Positions 53,445 to 62,362 of a stretch of DNA of 64,000 nucleotides are shown in pieces (positions within the stretch are counted from its first letter, which is position 1; the number at the start of each line of letters is the position of its first letter). Position numbers and translations under genes: made by a program. The stretch lies in assembly GCF_013409345.1 (NCBI RefSeq), contig NZ_JACCBB010000001.1:4216001-4280000 (forward strand). Direction: 5' to 3'. Origin of the DNA: Kineococcus aurantiacus (lineage in GTDB: Bacteria > Actinomycetota > Actinomycetes > Actinomycetales > Kineococcaceae). The notes under the pieces were generated by a model, which ran no database searches, was not told where the DNA came from, and worked only from the letters and a program-made list of their open reading frames with translations.

Positions 53445-53914
53445 GCCCCGTGGAGCAGGGTTTCCTCGACCTGGCCGTCCGGCTGGCGGTGGAGAACGTC
53501 GCCGCCGGCGGCGGGCCGTTCGGCGCCGTCGTCGTGCGCGACGGGGAGGTCGTGGCGACCGGGGTGAACCGGGTCACGGCCCAGAACGACCCCACCGCCC
53601 ACGCCGAGGTCCAGGCGATCCGCGCGGCCTGCACGGCCCTGGGCAGCTTCAGCCTGGCCGGGGCGACGCTGTACTCCAGCTGCGAGCCGTGCCCCATGTG
53701 CCTGGCGTCCTCGTTGTGGGCGCGGGTGGACCGGGTGCTGTTCGCCGCCGACCGCGACGACGCCGCCCGCGGGGGTTTCGACGACCGCGCCTTCTACGAG
53801 TTGTTCGACACCCCCCGCGACCGGTGGTCGGTGCCCGTCCGGCAGCGCCGCGACGAGAACTCCCCGGCCCCGTTCGACGCCTGGCTGGCCAGCGCGGCGC
53901 GGGTCGACTACTGA
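53441..53914 (+). CDS. guaD: Guanine deaminase (cytidine-deaminase fold)
   Basis: A 157-residue CDA-fold nucleobase deaminase like Bacillus GuaD. The zinc motifs are PTAHAEVQAIR and SSCEPCPMCLAS. The C-terminal segment (DRAFYELFDTPRDRWSVPV) resembles the domain-swapped tail of GuaD rather than TadA. It would supply xanthine from guanine to xanthine dehydrogenase encoded just downstream. A related nucleoside deaminase specificity cannot be excluded. Confidence 0.85.
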   Translation: MSPVEQGFLDLAVRLAVENVAAGGGPFGAVVVRDGEVVATGVNRVTAQNDPTAHAEVQAIRAACTALGSFSLAGATLYSSCEPCPMCLASSLWARVDRVLFAADRDDAARGGFDDRAFYELFDTPRDRWSVPVRQRRDENSPAPFDAWLASAARVDY

Positions 53915-53929
53915 CGGCCGGGACGGCGC

Positions 53930-53984
53930 GTGGACCCGAGGCGGACCCGAGGTGGACCTGACGTGGAGCTGACGTGGACCTGAA
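53930..53984 (+). repeat. 11-bp degenerate tandem repeat (5 copies) running into a start codon
   Basis: Units at 53930, 53941, 53952, 53963 and 53974 read GTGGACCCGAG, GCGGACCCGAG, GTGGACCTGAC, GTGGAGCTGAC, GTGGACCTGAA. The last unit contains the GTG start and first codons of the FAD-subunit gene. Confidence 0.9.
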
Positions 53985-54792
53985 CACCGTCGAGGACTGG
54001 GTCGCGGCCGTCGACGCCGAGCAGCTGCGCCGCGTCCACGACGGGGACCCGGCCGTGGCGGTGGTGGCGGGCGGCACGTGGCTGTTCTCCACCCCGCAGC
54101 CGCACCTGCGCACCCTGGTCGACCTCACGACGCTGGAGTGGGAACCGTTCACCGTCACCGACGGCGGCCTGGAACTGGCCGCGACGTGCCCGATCGGCGT
54201 CCTGGACCGGATCCCGCTGCCGGCCGGCTGGGCGGCGCGGCCGCTGTTCCGGCAGTGCGTGCGCGCGCTGCTGGCCTCGCCCAAGGTGCGTTCGGTCGCC
54301 ACCGTCGGCGGGAACCTGTGCACCGCCCTGCCCGCGGGGGCGGTGACCGCGCTGACGGCCGCCCTCGACGGGGTGGCCGAGCTGTGGGCCGCCGACGGCG
54401 GGGTGCGCCACGTCCCGGTGGAGAAGTTCGTGACCGGGAACCGGAGCACCGTGCTCGGCCCGGGGGAGGTGCTGCGGTCGGTGCGGCTGCCCGCGGCCGC
54501 GCTGCGCTCGACCACGGCCTCCCGCCGCTCCTCCCTGACGCGCGGGGGCCGCTCGGCCGCGCTCGTCGTCGGCCGGCGCGACCCCGACGGGGGTTTCGTC
54601 CTCACCGTCACCGCCTCCACCGCCCGTCCCGAGGTGTTCCGCCTGCCCACCACCCCGCGCCCGGACGAGCTGGCCGCCGCCGTCGAGCGGCGGGTGGCGG
54701 GGGCCTGGTGGGACGACGTGCACGGCGCGCCGGACTGGCGGCGCGCCACGACCCTGCGGTTCGCCGCCGAGATCGCGGAGGAACTGGCGTGA
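53974..54792 (+). CDS. Xanthine dehydrogenase FAD-binding subunit
   Basis: A 272-residue FAD-binding (CO-dehydrogenase medium-chain-like) subunit. The FAD motifs are VAVVAGGTWLFSTPQPHLRT near residue 30 and SVATVGGNLCTALPAGAVTA near 110. The C-terminal domain is short compared with typical 290-residue members. The GTG at 53974 is one of several in the upstream repeat; it keeps the family's short N-terminus. It is coupled by GTGA to the fused Fe-S/Mo subunit. Confidence 0.88.
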   Translation: MDLNTVEDWVAAVDAEQLRRVHDGDPAVAVVAGGTWLFSTPQPHLRTLVDLTTLEWEPFTVTDGGLELAATCPIGVLDRIPLPAGWAARPLFRQCVRALLASPKVRSVATVGGNLCTALPAGAVTALTAALDGVAELWAADGGVRHVPVEKFVTGNRSTVLGPGEVLRSVRLPAAALRSTTASRRSSLTRGGRSAALVVGRRDPDGGFVLTVTASTARPEVFRLPTTPRPDELAAAVERRVAGAWWDDVHGAPDWRRATTLRFAAEIAEELA

Positions 54793-57542
54793 AGCTCACC
54801 GTCAACGGCACGACGCACGAGTGCTCCCCCCGCGCGGGGCAGTGCCTGCGCACGCTGCTGCGCCAGACCTCCCACGTGGAGGTCAAGAAGGGCTGCGACA
54901 CCGGCGACTGCGGCGCCTGCACCGTCCTGCTCGACGGCCAGCCGGTGCACTCCTGCCTCGTCCCGGCGCCGCGGGCCGCCGGGCGGGAGGTCACCACCGT
55001 CGCGGGGCTGGGTTCACCCGGCGACCTCAGCGAGGTGCAGCAGCGCTTCGTCGACGCCGCGGGGTTCCAGTGCGGTTTCTGCACCCCCGGCATGGTCGTC
55101 ACGGCCTCCACGTTCACCGACGAGCAGCGCGCCGACCTCGACGAGCACCTCAAGGGGAACCTGTGCCGCTGCACGGGGTACCGGGCGATCCGCGACGCCG
55201 TCACCGGGCCGGCGCCGGCCCCGCTGCCGGCCAGCGGCCCCCTCGGCGCGGCGGTCGCCGCCCCCGCCGCCCACCGCGTCGTCACGGGCCGGGAGGCCTA
55301 CACCCTCGACGACGTCCCGGCCGGGGCCCTGCACCTGGCGGTCCTGCGCAGCCCGCACGCCCACGCCCGCGTCACCCGCACCGACGCCACCGCCGCGCGG
55401 GCCCTGCCCGGGGTGCACCTGGTGCTGACGCACGAGGACGTCCCCCGCACGCTGTTCTCCACCGGCCGCCACCAGGACCGCCTCGACGACCCCGACGACA
55501 CCCTCGTCCTGGACCCCGTGCTGCGCCACCACGGCCAGCGCGTCGCCGTGGCCGTGGCCGACGACCTCGCCACGGCCGAGGAGGCGCTGCGGCGCCTCGT
55601 CGTGGAGTACGAGGTCCTGCCGGCCGTCCTGGACCCCGAGGAGGCGCTCGCCCCCGGCGCCCCGGCCGTGCACGGCGACAAGGACGCGGCGACCTCGCGC
55701 ATCGCCGACCCGCAGCGCAACCTCGTCGCGCAGCTGCACGGCGGCGTGGGCGACGTCGAGGCCGCGCTGGCCGCCGCCGACGTCACCGTCAGCGGCACCT
55801 GGCGCACCCAGCGGGTCTCCCACGTCGCCCTCGAGACGCACGCCGCGGTCTCCTGGCTGGACGACGGGGGCCGCCTGGTGGTGCGCACGAGCTCGCAGGT
55901 GCCGTTCCTCGTGCGCGACGAGCTGGCCCGGTTGCTGGACCTGGACCGCGACCGGGTGCGGGTGTTCTCCGCCCGCGTCGGCGGGGGTTTCGGGGGCAAG
56001 CAGGAGATGCTCGTGGAGGACCTCGTCGCCCTCGCGACGCTGCGGACGGGCCGCGCCGTGGTGCACGAGACGACCCGCGAGGACACGTTGCGGCACCTGC
56101 CGACCCGGCACCCGTTCCGGGTGTCGGTGCGGCTGGGCGCGCGCCGGGACGGGACGCTGACGGCTCTGGCCCTGGACGTCCTGGCCGACGCCGGGGCGTA
56201 CGGCAACCACTCCCCGGGGGTGCTGTTCCACTCCTGCCACGAGACGGTGGCGACCTACCGCTGCGAGAACAAGCGCGTCGACGCCCGCTCCGCGTACACC
56301 CACACCGTCCCCTCGGGGGCCTTCCGCGGGTACGGGCTGGGGCAGGTCGCCTTCGCCCTGGAGTCCGCGCTGGACGACCTGGCCCGGGAGCTGGGGGTGG
56401 ACCCCTTCGAGCTGCGCCGGCGCAACGTCGTCGTCCCCGGCGACCCGTTCGTCGTGACGTCGCACCCCGCCGACGGGGTCGAGGCCGACGACGGCCTGCG
56501 CTACGGCAGCTACGGCCTGGACCAGTGCCTGGACCTGGTGCAGGAGGCGCTGACCCGCGGCGGCGACCCCGTCCCGCCCGGACCGGGCTGGCGCACGGGG
56601 CAGGGGATGGCGCTGGCGACCATCGCGACGACGCCGCCGCGCGGGCACTTCGCCGACACCGCCGTCCGGCTGCTGCCGGACGGGCGCTGGGAGCTGAGCG
56701 TCGGCACCGCGGAGTTCGGCAACGGCACCACGACCGTCCACCACCAGATCGCCGTCAGCGCGCTGGGCACCACGGGTGAGCTGCTCGTGCTGCGCCAGAG
56801 CGACACCGACGTCGTGGGCCACGACACGGGGGCGTTCGGCTCGGCGGGTTCCGTCGTGGCCGGCAAGGCGCTGCTGCAGGCCTGCGAGCGGGTCGCCGGC
56901 CAGGTCCGGGAGGTCGCCGGCGCCCTGCTGGGGGTCGCGCCCGGGCGGGTCGAGCTGCGCCCGGGGGCGGCGGCGTGCGGAGCGGCGTCCGTGACGCTGG
57001 CGCAGGTCCACGCCGAGGCCGTGCGCCGCCACGGGACCGCCCCGGCCGCGCAGGGCTTCGAGGACGCCGCGGTCCGCTCGGTCGCGTTCACCGTCCAGGG
57101 TTTCCGCGTCGCCGTCGACACCGCCTCCGGGGAGGTGCGCGTCCTGCGGTCGGTGCAGGCCGTCGACGCCGGCACCGTCCTGAACCCCGTCCAGCTGCGC
57201 GGGCAGGTCGAGGGCGGGGTCGCGCAGGCCCTCGGCTCGGCGCTGCACGAGGAGGTGCGGATCGACCCGGACGGGTCCAGCCCCACCGGTTCGCTGCGCG
57301 AGTACCTCGTGCCCCGCTCCGCCGACGTGCCCGAGACCGAGGTGCTGTTCGCCGCCACCAGCGACAGCATCGGCCCCCGGGGGGCGAAGTCGATGAGCGA
57401 GGCGCCGTACAACCCCGTCGCGCCGGCGCTGGCCAACGCGGTCCGCGACGCGATCGGCGTGCGGCTGCACGAGCTGCCGATGTCGGCCGACCGCGTCTGG
57501 CGCGCGGCGCGGTGCGGCGCGGGGGACCGCCCCCACCGGTGA
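54789..57542 (+). CDS. Xanthine dehydrogenase, fused [2Fe-2S] and molybdopterin subunit
   Basis: A 917-residue oxidoreductase. Residues ~1-155 carry two [2Fe-2S] sites: CDTGDCGACTVLLDG with a later HSC, and CGFCTPGM with NLCRCTGY. From ~165 the molybdopterin-binding large subunit begins (VVTGREAYTLDDVPAGALHL), with RVGGGFGGKQEM, GAFRGYGLGQVAF and the C-terminal SMSEAPYNPVAPALANAV containing the probable catalytic Glu. It oxidises hypoxanthine and xanthine to urate. The Fe-S and Mo parts are usually separate chains when the FAD subunit is separate. Confidence 0.9.
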   Translation: MKLTVNGTTHECSPRAGQCLRTLLRQTSHVEVKKGCDTGDCGACTVLLDGQPVHSCLVPAPRAAGREVTTVAGLGSPGDLSEVQQRFVDAAGFQCGFCTPGMVVTASTFTDEQRADLDEHLKGNLCRCTGYRAIRDAVTGPAPAPLPASGPLGAAVAAPAAHRVVTGREAYTLDDVPAGALHLAVLRSPHAHARVTRTDATAARALPGVHLVLTHEDVPRTLFSTGRHQDRLDDPDDTLVLDPVLRHHGQRVAVAVADDLATAEEALRRLVVEYEVLPAVLDPEEALAPGAPAVHGDKDAATSRIADPQRNLVAQLHGGVGDVEAALAAADVTVSGTWRTQRVSHVALETHAAVSWLDDGGRLVVRTSSQVPFLVRDELARLLDLDRDRVRVFSARVGGGFGGKQEMLVEDLVALATLRTGRAVVHETTREDTLRHLPTRHPFRVSVRLGARRDGTLTALALDVLADAGAYGNHSPGVLFHSCHETVATYRCENKRVDARSAYTHTVPSGAFRGYGLGQVAFALESALDDLARELGVDPFELRRRNVVVPGDPFVVTSHPADGVEADDGLRYGSYGLDQCLDLVQEALTRGGDPVPPGPGWRTGQGMALATIATTPPRGHFADTAVRLLPDGRWELSVGTAEFGNGTTTVHHQIAVSALGTTGELLVLRQSDTDVVGHDTGAFGSAGSVVAGKALLQACERVAGQVREVAGALLGVAPGRVELRPGAAACGAASVTLAQVHAEAVRRHGTAPAAQGFEDAAVRSVAFTVQGFRVAVDTASGEVRVLRSVQAVDAGTVLNPVQLRGQVEGGVAQALGSALHEEVRIDPDGSSPTGSLREYLVPRSADVPETEVLFAATSDSIGPRGAKSMSEAPYNPVAPALANAVRDAIGVRLHELPMSADRVWRAARCGAGDRPHR

Positions 57543-57552
57543 GGCCCTCCCC

Positions 57553-58679
57553 TCACCGGGCCGCCCCCCACCGGCCGGCCCGGCCGCGGGCGAGCAGCAC
57601 CGGCACCGCCACCACCGCCGGGACGGCCACCAGCGCCGCCGCCGCGAGCGCCGCCGCGGCGCCCGCGCCCAGGGCGTCCACCCCGCGCCCGGCCAGCGCC
57701 GCGCCCGCGGCCGACCCGGCCGCCGAGACCGAGGCCAGCCACGCGAAGGCGCTCGTGAGGTGCTGCGGCGCGACGTCCCGGCGGGCCCGCACCGAGGCCG
57801 CGACGACCACCGGCGGGAGCGCCGCCCCCACCGCGCACAGCACCACCCCGGCCGGCACCGCCCGGCCCCCGGCCACTGCGCCACCACCGGCAGCAGCGCC
57901 CCGGCGCCCGCCGCCACCCACGCCGCCCGGTGCAGCCCCGACGCGCCCGCGCGCGTCAGCAGCGCCCCGGCTACCAGCCCCCCGGCGCTGGAGGCCGCGA
58001 ACAGCGCCGGGGCCGCGGCCGGCCACGCCGCCACCACGGCCACCGGCAGGGCCCCGAAGTGCGCTCCCACGCACCCGTTCACGGCCGCCGGCACACCCAG
58101 CCCGCGGGGGAACCCCGACCGGCGGCCGGGCCCGCGCCCGGCCGGCGGCGGCGCCGCCCCCCGCGCCGCCGCCAGCAGCCCGGTGCCGGACCCCACGAGC
58201 GCGCAGGCCACCACGACGGCCGACGACGGCCGCCCCGCCGCGCCCAGCGCGGAGACCAGGACGGGCCCGAGCAGGAACGCCGTCGCGTTCACCACGGCCT
58301 CCCACCCCAGGGCCCGGGACAGCTGCGGCGGCTCCAGGCGGTGCGACCAGCGGGCCGCCGAGAACGCCCCCAGCTGCGGCAGGCAGGCCCCGACCAGCGC
58401 CCCCCACAGGAACGGGGGAGCGCCGGGGACGAGACCCGCGGCCAGCGCGAGGGGCTGCGCGGCGGCCAGGGGCACCAGCACCCGGGTCTGCCCGAAGCGG
58501 TCGGCCAGGCGGGCCGTCTGCGGGCCGCAGACGGCCTCGGCGAGGGCGAGCCCGGCGGCGGCCAGCCCGGCGGCGGCCCACGAACCGGTGCGGTGGTGCA
58601 CGAGCTGCAGCAGCGCCAGAGGGGTCATGGCCAGACCGACCCGCCCCCACGCGGCCGCGGCGGAGAACGCCGTCAGCAC
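57553..58679 (-). pseudogene. MFS transporter, disrupted by a single-base frameshift
   Basis: The N-terminal two thirds of an MFS transporter run from GTG 58679 (GGGAGGA upstream), with MTPLALLQLVHHRTGSWAAA and LADRFGQTRVLVPLAAAQ, to QWPGAG near 57870. The rest (AVPAGVVLCAVGAALPPVVV to the stop at 57553) is in another frame. Adding one base to the C5 run at 57866-57870 restores a continuous ~375-residue protein with about twelve membrane segments. It is either a real recent loss or a sequencing error. The role is unknown; it converges on the xanthine dehydrogenase gene. Confidence 0.8.
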
Positions 58680-58880
58680 GGCGCGTCCTCCCTGCAGGGG
58701 CGGCCCGGCCTGGGGGCCGGGCGTTTGCCCCGACGCTAGCGCTTCGTCGCTCTGCGTGCGTCTGGACCCGTCCAGGCGAACACCGCACCACCCGTGGAGA
58801 TCAGTTCGTGGCCGAACGTGCCGATGTACCCCTCGACGCGGTCCCACGGACGGGACGGCCCGACCCGATGGACGGAACCT

Positions 58881-61049
58881 GTGCTGAACGAGGCGTGGCG
58901 CAACCACCACCCCGGGGCGAGCGACGTCCCCGCCGGGGTCGACGCCGCCCTCCTGCACTACGCGACCGCCGCCGACCAGCCCGTCCTCGTCGTGTCCCGC
59001 CCCAAGGACCCCGCCGGGCGGGAGATCGCCCGCGTCCGCTGGGCCAACGGCGCGGCCGCCGACCTCTTCGGCGTCGACGCCGACCACCTCGTCGACCTCG
59101 CCGTGACGCGGCTGCTGCGCGCGCAGGACACCTCCGAGCGGCTCGTGCGCGAGCGCCGGGTGCGCTACGGCGTCGACGCCGTGACCTCCAGCGGGGACGT
59201 GCGCCGCGTCGAGGTCACCGCCTGGCCGGCCCCCGAGCGCGACCCGCTGGAGCACTTCTGGGTCATCGCGGTCGTGCTGCCGCAGGACGAGCGGGCCCAG
59301 GCGGCGCTGCGCGCGGCCGAGGAGCGGTTCGCGACGCTGGCCCACGGGTCCCCGGTGCCGACGATCGTCTCGGACGTGGGGGCCCGCCTGTCCCGCGTCA
59401 ACGACGCGTTCGCCGAGCTCCTCGGCCTGCCCGCCGAGGAGCTGTGCGGCACGGGGTGGCTGACCCACGTCGTCGACGACGAGCGCGCCGGGGTCGTGGA
59501 GGCCATCGCCGCGGTGCTGGCCGGTGAGCGCGTCGTGTTCGACACGCGGCTGCGCAACGCCGCCGGCCAGGTGCGCTGGGTCACGGTGCGGCTCAACCCC
59601 AGCCGCACCCCCGGCTACGGGGCGGGGTTCATCGGCACCGTCGAGGACGTCACCGACCGGCTGGCCCGCGAGCACCGGCTGGCCTACCAGGCCCAGCACG
59701 ACCTGCTGACGGGGCTGCCGAACCGGCTGGCCCTGCTGGAGCGGCTGGCCGACCTCATCGGCCGCAGCAGCGACGTCGGCGTCCTCATGGTCGACCTCGA
59801 CGACTTCAAGACGGTCAACGACGGCCTGGGCCCCGAGGCGGGCGACGCGGTCCTCGTGGAGGTCGCGCGCCGGCTGGCGCGCGCGGTCCGCAGCGGGGAC
59901 ATGGTGGCGCGCCCGGGCGGGGACGAGTTCGTCCTGGTGTGCGCCGACGTCGGCGACCTCGACGCCGTGCGGGCCACCGCGCGCCGGGTCCTGGACGCGG
60001 TGCTGGCCCCGGTGGAGGTCAACGGGCTGCGGCTGCGGCTGGTGGCCAGCATCGGCGTCGTCCTGCTCGACGGGCTGACGTGCAGCGCCGAGGAGGTCGT
60101 GCGCGACGCCGGCATCGCCGTGCACGAGGCCAAGGCCGCCGGCGGCGGCCGCTGGACGCTGCTCGACGAGGAGGTCCGCACCCGGGCCCGCCGGGCGCTG
60201 CGGCTCGTCGCGGACCTGCGCGAGGCCATCGCCCGCGGCGGCGTGGACGTGCACTACCAGCCGATCGTGCGGCCGGGGAACCCCGCGCGGCTGCTCGGCC
60301 TGGAGGCGCTGTGCCGCTGGACGCACCCCGAGCTGGGGCCCGTCTCGCCGCAGACGTTCGTGGAGCTGGCCGAGCGGGCCAACCTCGTGCCCGCCCTGGA
60401 CGCCCACGTCCTGGCCGTCGTCTGCCGGGACCTGGCGTCCTGGCGCGCCGCCCACGCCGCGGGGGAGCTGCCCACGAGCCCCGACCACGTCGCCGTCAAC
60501 GTCTCGGCCGTCAGCCTGGCCGCCGAGGGGTTCGCCGACGGGGTGCGCCGGGTCGTGGCCGCCGCCGGGCTGCAGCTGCACGACCTGTGCCTGGAGGTCA
60601 CCGAGACCGCCCTGGCCAGCGACCTGCGGGCCTGCCGCCGGGTCCTGGAGGAGCTGCGCGCCGACGGGGCCCGGGTGGCCATCGACGACTTCGGGACGGG
60701 CTACTCCTCCCTGGCCTACCTCAAGGACCTGCCCGTCGACCACCTGAAGGTGGACCGCTCGTTCGTGCGCGACCTGCGCTCGGCCGGCGACGGGGTGGCC
60801 GGGGGACCGGCGCGCGCGGTCGCCGCGGCGGTGGTGTCCCTGGCCCGCACGCTGGGGCTGGGCGTCGTCGCCGAGGGCGTGGAGACGTTCGAGCAGGACG
60901 AGGTCGTCACGGACCTGGGCTGCGAGGCCGTCCAGGGGTACCTGTACTCGCGGCCGCTGGTGCGCGAGGACCTGGTGGAGCTGCTGCGCGGCGGCGGCGA
61001 GCTGGTCCCGCGCCCGAGCCTGCCGACCCCGCGGGAGGTGCCGGCGTGA
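58881..61049 (+). CDS. PAS-GGDEF-EAL c-di-GMP signalling protein
   Basis: A ~722-residue protein. Two PAS-like sensor domains (about residues 15-130 and 135-255; the second has FATLAHGSPVPTIVSDVG) precede GGDEF (ARPGGDEFVLVC) and EAL (GLEALCRWTHPE). EAL catalytic motifs are intact: AVNVSAVSL, LEVTETAL, DDFGTGYSSL, KVDRSFV and AEGVETFEQ. Both diguanylate cyclase and phosphodiesterase activities are therefore possible. GTG 58881 is chosen because codons between GTG 58794 and it have weaker third-position GC; 58794 remains possible. It is coupled to the HDOD gene. Confidence 0.9.
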   Translation: MLNEAWRNHHPGASDVPAGVDAALLHYATAADQPVLVVSRPKDPAGREIARVRWANGAAADLFGVDADHLVDLAVTRLLRAQDTSERLVRERRVRYGVDAVTSSGDVRRVEVTAWPAPERDPLEHFWVIAVVLPQDERAQAALRAAEERFATLAHGSPVPTIVSDVGARLSRVNDAFAELLGLPAEELCGTGWLTHVVDDERAGVVEAIAAVLAGERVVFDTRLRNAAGQVRWVTVRLNPSRTPGYGAGFIGTVEDVTDRLAREHRLAYQAQHDLLTGLPNRLALLERLADLIGRSSDVGVLMVDLDDFKTVNDGLGPEAGDAVLVEVARRLARAVRSGDMVARPGGDEFVLVCADVGDLDAVRATARRVLDAVLAPVEVNGLRLRLVASIGVVLLDGLTCSAEEVVRDAGIAVHEAKAAGGGRWTLLDEEVRTRARRALRLVADLREAIARGGVDVHYQPIVRPGNPARLLGLEALCRWTHPELGPVSPQTFVELAERANLVPALDAHVLAVVCRDLASWRAAHAAGELPTSPDHVAVNVSAVSLAAEGFADGVRRVVAAAGLQLHDLCLEVTETALASDLRACRRVLEELRADGARVAIDDFGTGYSSLAYLKDLPVDHLKVDRSFVRDLRSAGDGVAGGPARAVAAAVVSLARTLGLGVVAEGVETFEQDEVVTDLGCEAVQGYLYSRPLVREDLVELLRGGGELVPRPSLPTPREVPA

Positions 61050-61915
61050 GCGCGCAGCCGCACGCCCGGGTGGACGCCGCGGTCAGCGGGGTCACGACGT
61101 CCGCCGCGCCGGGGGCGGTGGAGGTGCTGGGCCGGATCTCCGCGGCCCTGGACGACCTGCCGGCGCACCGGCCGGTGGCGGCCAAGGTCATCGCCGAGGC
61201 CGACGACCACCGCTCCGACGCCCGGTCGCTGGGCCGGACCCTCAGCGCCGACCCCGCGCTCGTCGCGAAGGTGCTGCGGCTGGCCAACTCCGCCTACTTC
61301 GGACTGTCCGGCCGGGTGTCGGCGCCCGCCTTCGCGGTGACGGTGGTGGGTTTCTCCACGGTGCGCAGCCTGGCGGTCTCGGCGATGGCCGGGCTCGACG
61401 AGGTCCCCGAGGCCCTGGAGGGTTTCTGGGAGCGCAGCGTCCTGACGGCCGTGGCGGCGGCCGAGTTCGCGCCGCGGCTGGGGGCCAAGGCCCCGGACGC
61501 GTTCTCGGTGGGCCTGCTGGCCCGCCTGGGCCAGGCGCTGCTGGTGCGCTGCGACCCGGTGGAGTACCCGCGCCTGGTGGCCGGCGCCGCCGACCGCGAG
61601 GAACTGCTGGCGGCGGAGAACCGCCGGTACGGCGCGCACCACACGCGGGTGTCGGCCGAGGCGCTGGCCGCGTGGGCCTTCCCCGACGACCTCGCCCAGG
61701 CCCTGGCGCAGGTCGACCGGGCCGGCTGGGCGACGCCGCTGGCCACGTCGGTGCGGCTGGGCCTGGAGCTGTCCGAGCGGATCCTCGACCCCGCGCGCCG
61801 GCCCGCCCCGGCCGACCTGCTGTCGGCCGGTCACGTCCGCGACGCCGAGCTGGACGCCGTGCGGGCCCCGGTGACGCGCACGGCCGCGGAACTGGTGCAG
61901 CTGCTCACGTCCTGA
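61046..61915 (+). CDS. HDOD domain protein
   Basis: A 289-residue HDOD protein, a degenerate HD-type helical domain found in signalling proteins. It contains RTLSADPALVAKVLRLANSA, YFGLSGRVSAPAFAVTVVGF and FWERSVLTAVAAAEFAPRLG. HDOD proteins lack the HD metal residues and are thought to act as protein-binding or regulatory modules, often with c-di-GMP enzymes. The GTGA overlap with the PAS-GGDEF-EAL gene suggests that the two products act together. Confidence 0.88.
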   Translation: MSAQPHARVDAAVSGVTTSAAPGAVEVLGRISAALDDLPAHRPVAAKVIAEADDHRSDARSLGRTLSADPALVAKVLRLANSAYFGLSGRVSAPAFAVTVVGFSTVRSLAVSAMAGLDEVPEALEGFWERSVLTAVAAAEFAPRLGAKAPDAFSVGLLARLGQALLVRCDPVEYPRLVAGAADREELLAAENRRYGAHHTRVSAEALAAWAFPDDLAQALAQVDRAGWATPLATSVRLGLELSERILDPARRPAPADLLSAGHVRDAELDAVRAPVTRTAAELVQLLTS

Positions 61916-61978
61916 CCGGGGCGCGCGGGTGCGGCGGGGCCGGGTGAGGAGCGGCCCGGCATGGTGTTGGATGGGACC

Positions 61979-62362
61979 GTGTGCGAGGCGACCCCGGCGG
62001 CGGAGATCACCCTGCCCGACGAGGAGCACTCCGCCCGGCGTGCGCGGGCCTTCCTGTCCGAGGCGTACTGCGCCGCGCACCACGCGCGCGTCCTGGACGA
62101 GGCGCAGCTGCTCGTCTCCGAGCTCGTGACGAACGCCGTCCGCCACGGCGGCCCGCCGGTCCTGGTGCGGGTGTCCTGCGACGGTGAGGGGCCCGCGCTG
62201 CACGTCGCGGTCCGCGACGGCAACCCGCAGCCACCCGTGCGGCGCGACGCCGCCCCCGAGGCCGAGGGCGGTCGCGGCGTGGCGCTGGTCGACATCATCT
62301 CCGACCGCTGGGGCGTCGAGCACGACGAGAACGGCAAGACCGTGTGGTTCGTGATCTCGTGA
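61979..62362 (+). CDS. RsbW-like ATP-binding regulator (anti-sigma factor type)
   Basis: A ~127-residue HATPase_c_2 protein like RsbW/SpoIIAB serine kinases, abundant in actinobacteria. The N-box is LLVSELVTNAVRHGGPP, the G1 box VRDGNPQPPV and the G2 box GGRGVALVDIISDRWG, with the C-terminal KTVWFVIS strand. The partner (sigma factor or anti-anti-sigma) is not encoded here. ATG 61961 gives six extra residues; GTG 61979 is chosen because a TTGGAT element lies 6 nt upstream. Confidence 0.82.
   Translation: MCEATPAAEITLPDEEHSARRARAFLSEAYCAAHHARVLDEAQLLVSELVTNAVRHGGPPVLVRVSCDGEGPALHVAVRDGNPQPPVRRDAAPEAEGGRGVALVDIISDRWGVEHDENGKTVWFVIS

Noticed and set aside
55014-60743. A 5.7-kb continuous open frame on the minus strand across xanthine dehydrogenase, MFS and GGDEF-EAL genes
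   Set aside because: Outside the MFS portion the translation is low-complexity Arg/Gly/Pro/Ala/Val text, as expected antisense to GC-rich genes. Known domains lie on the plus strand.
61939-61960. GCCGGG / CCCGGC hairpin after the HDOD gene as terminator
   Set aside because: Only 6-bp arms with a 10-nt loop in very GC-rich sequence; likely chance.
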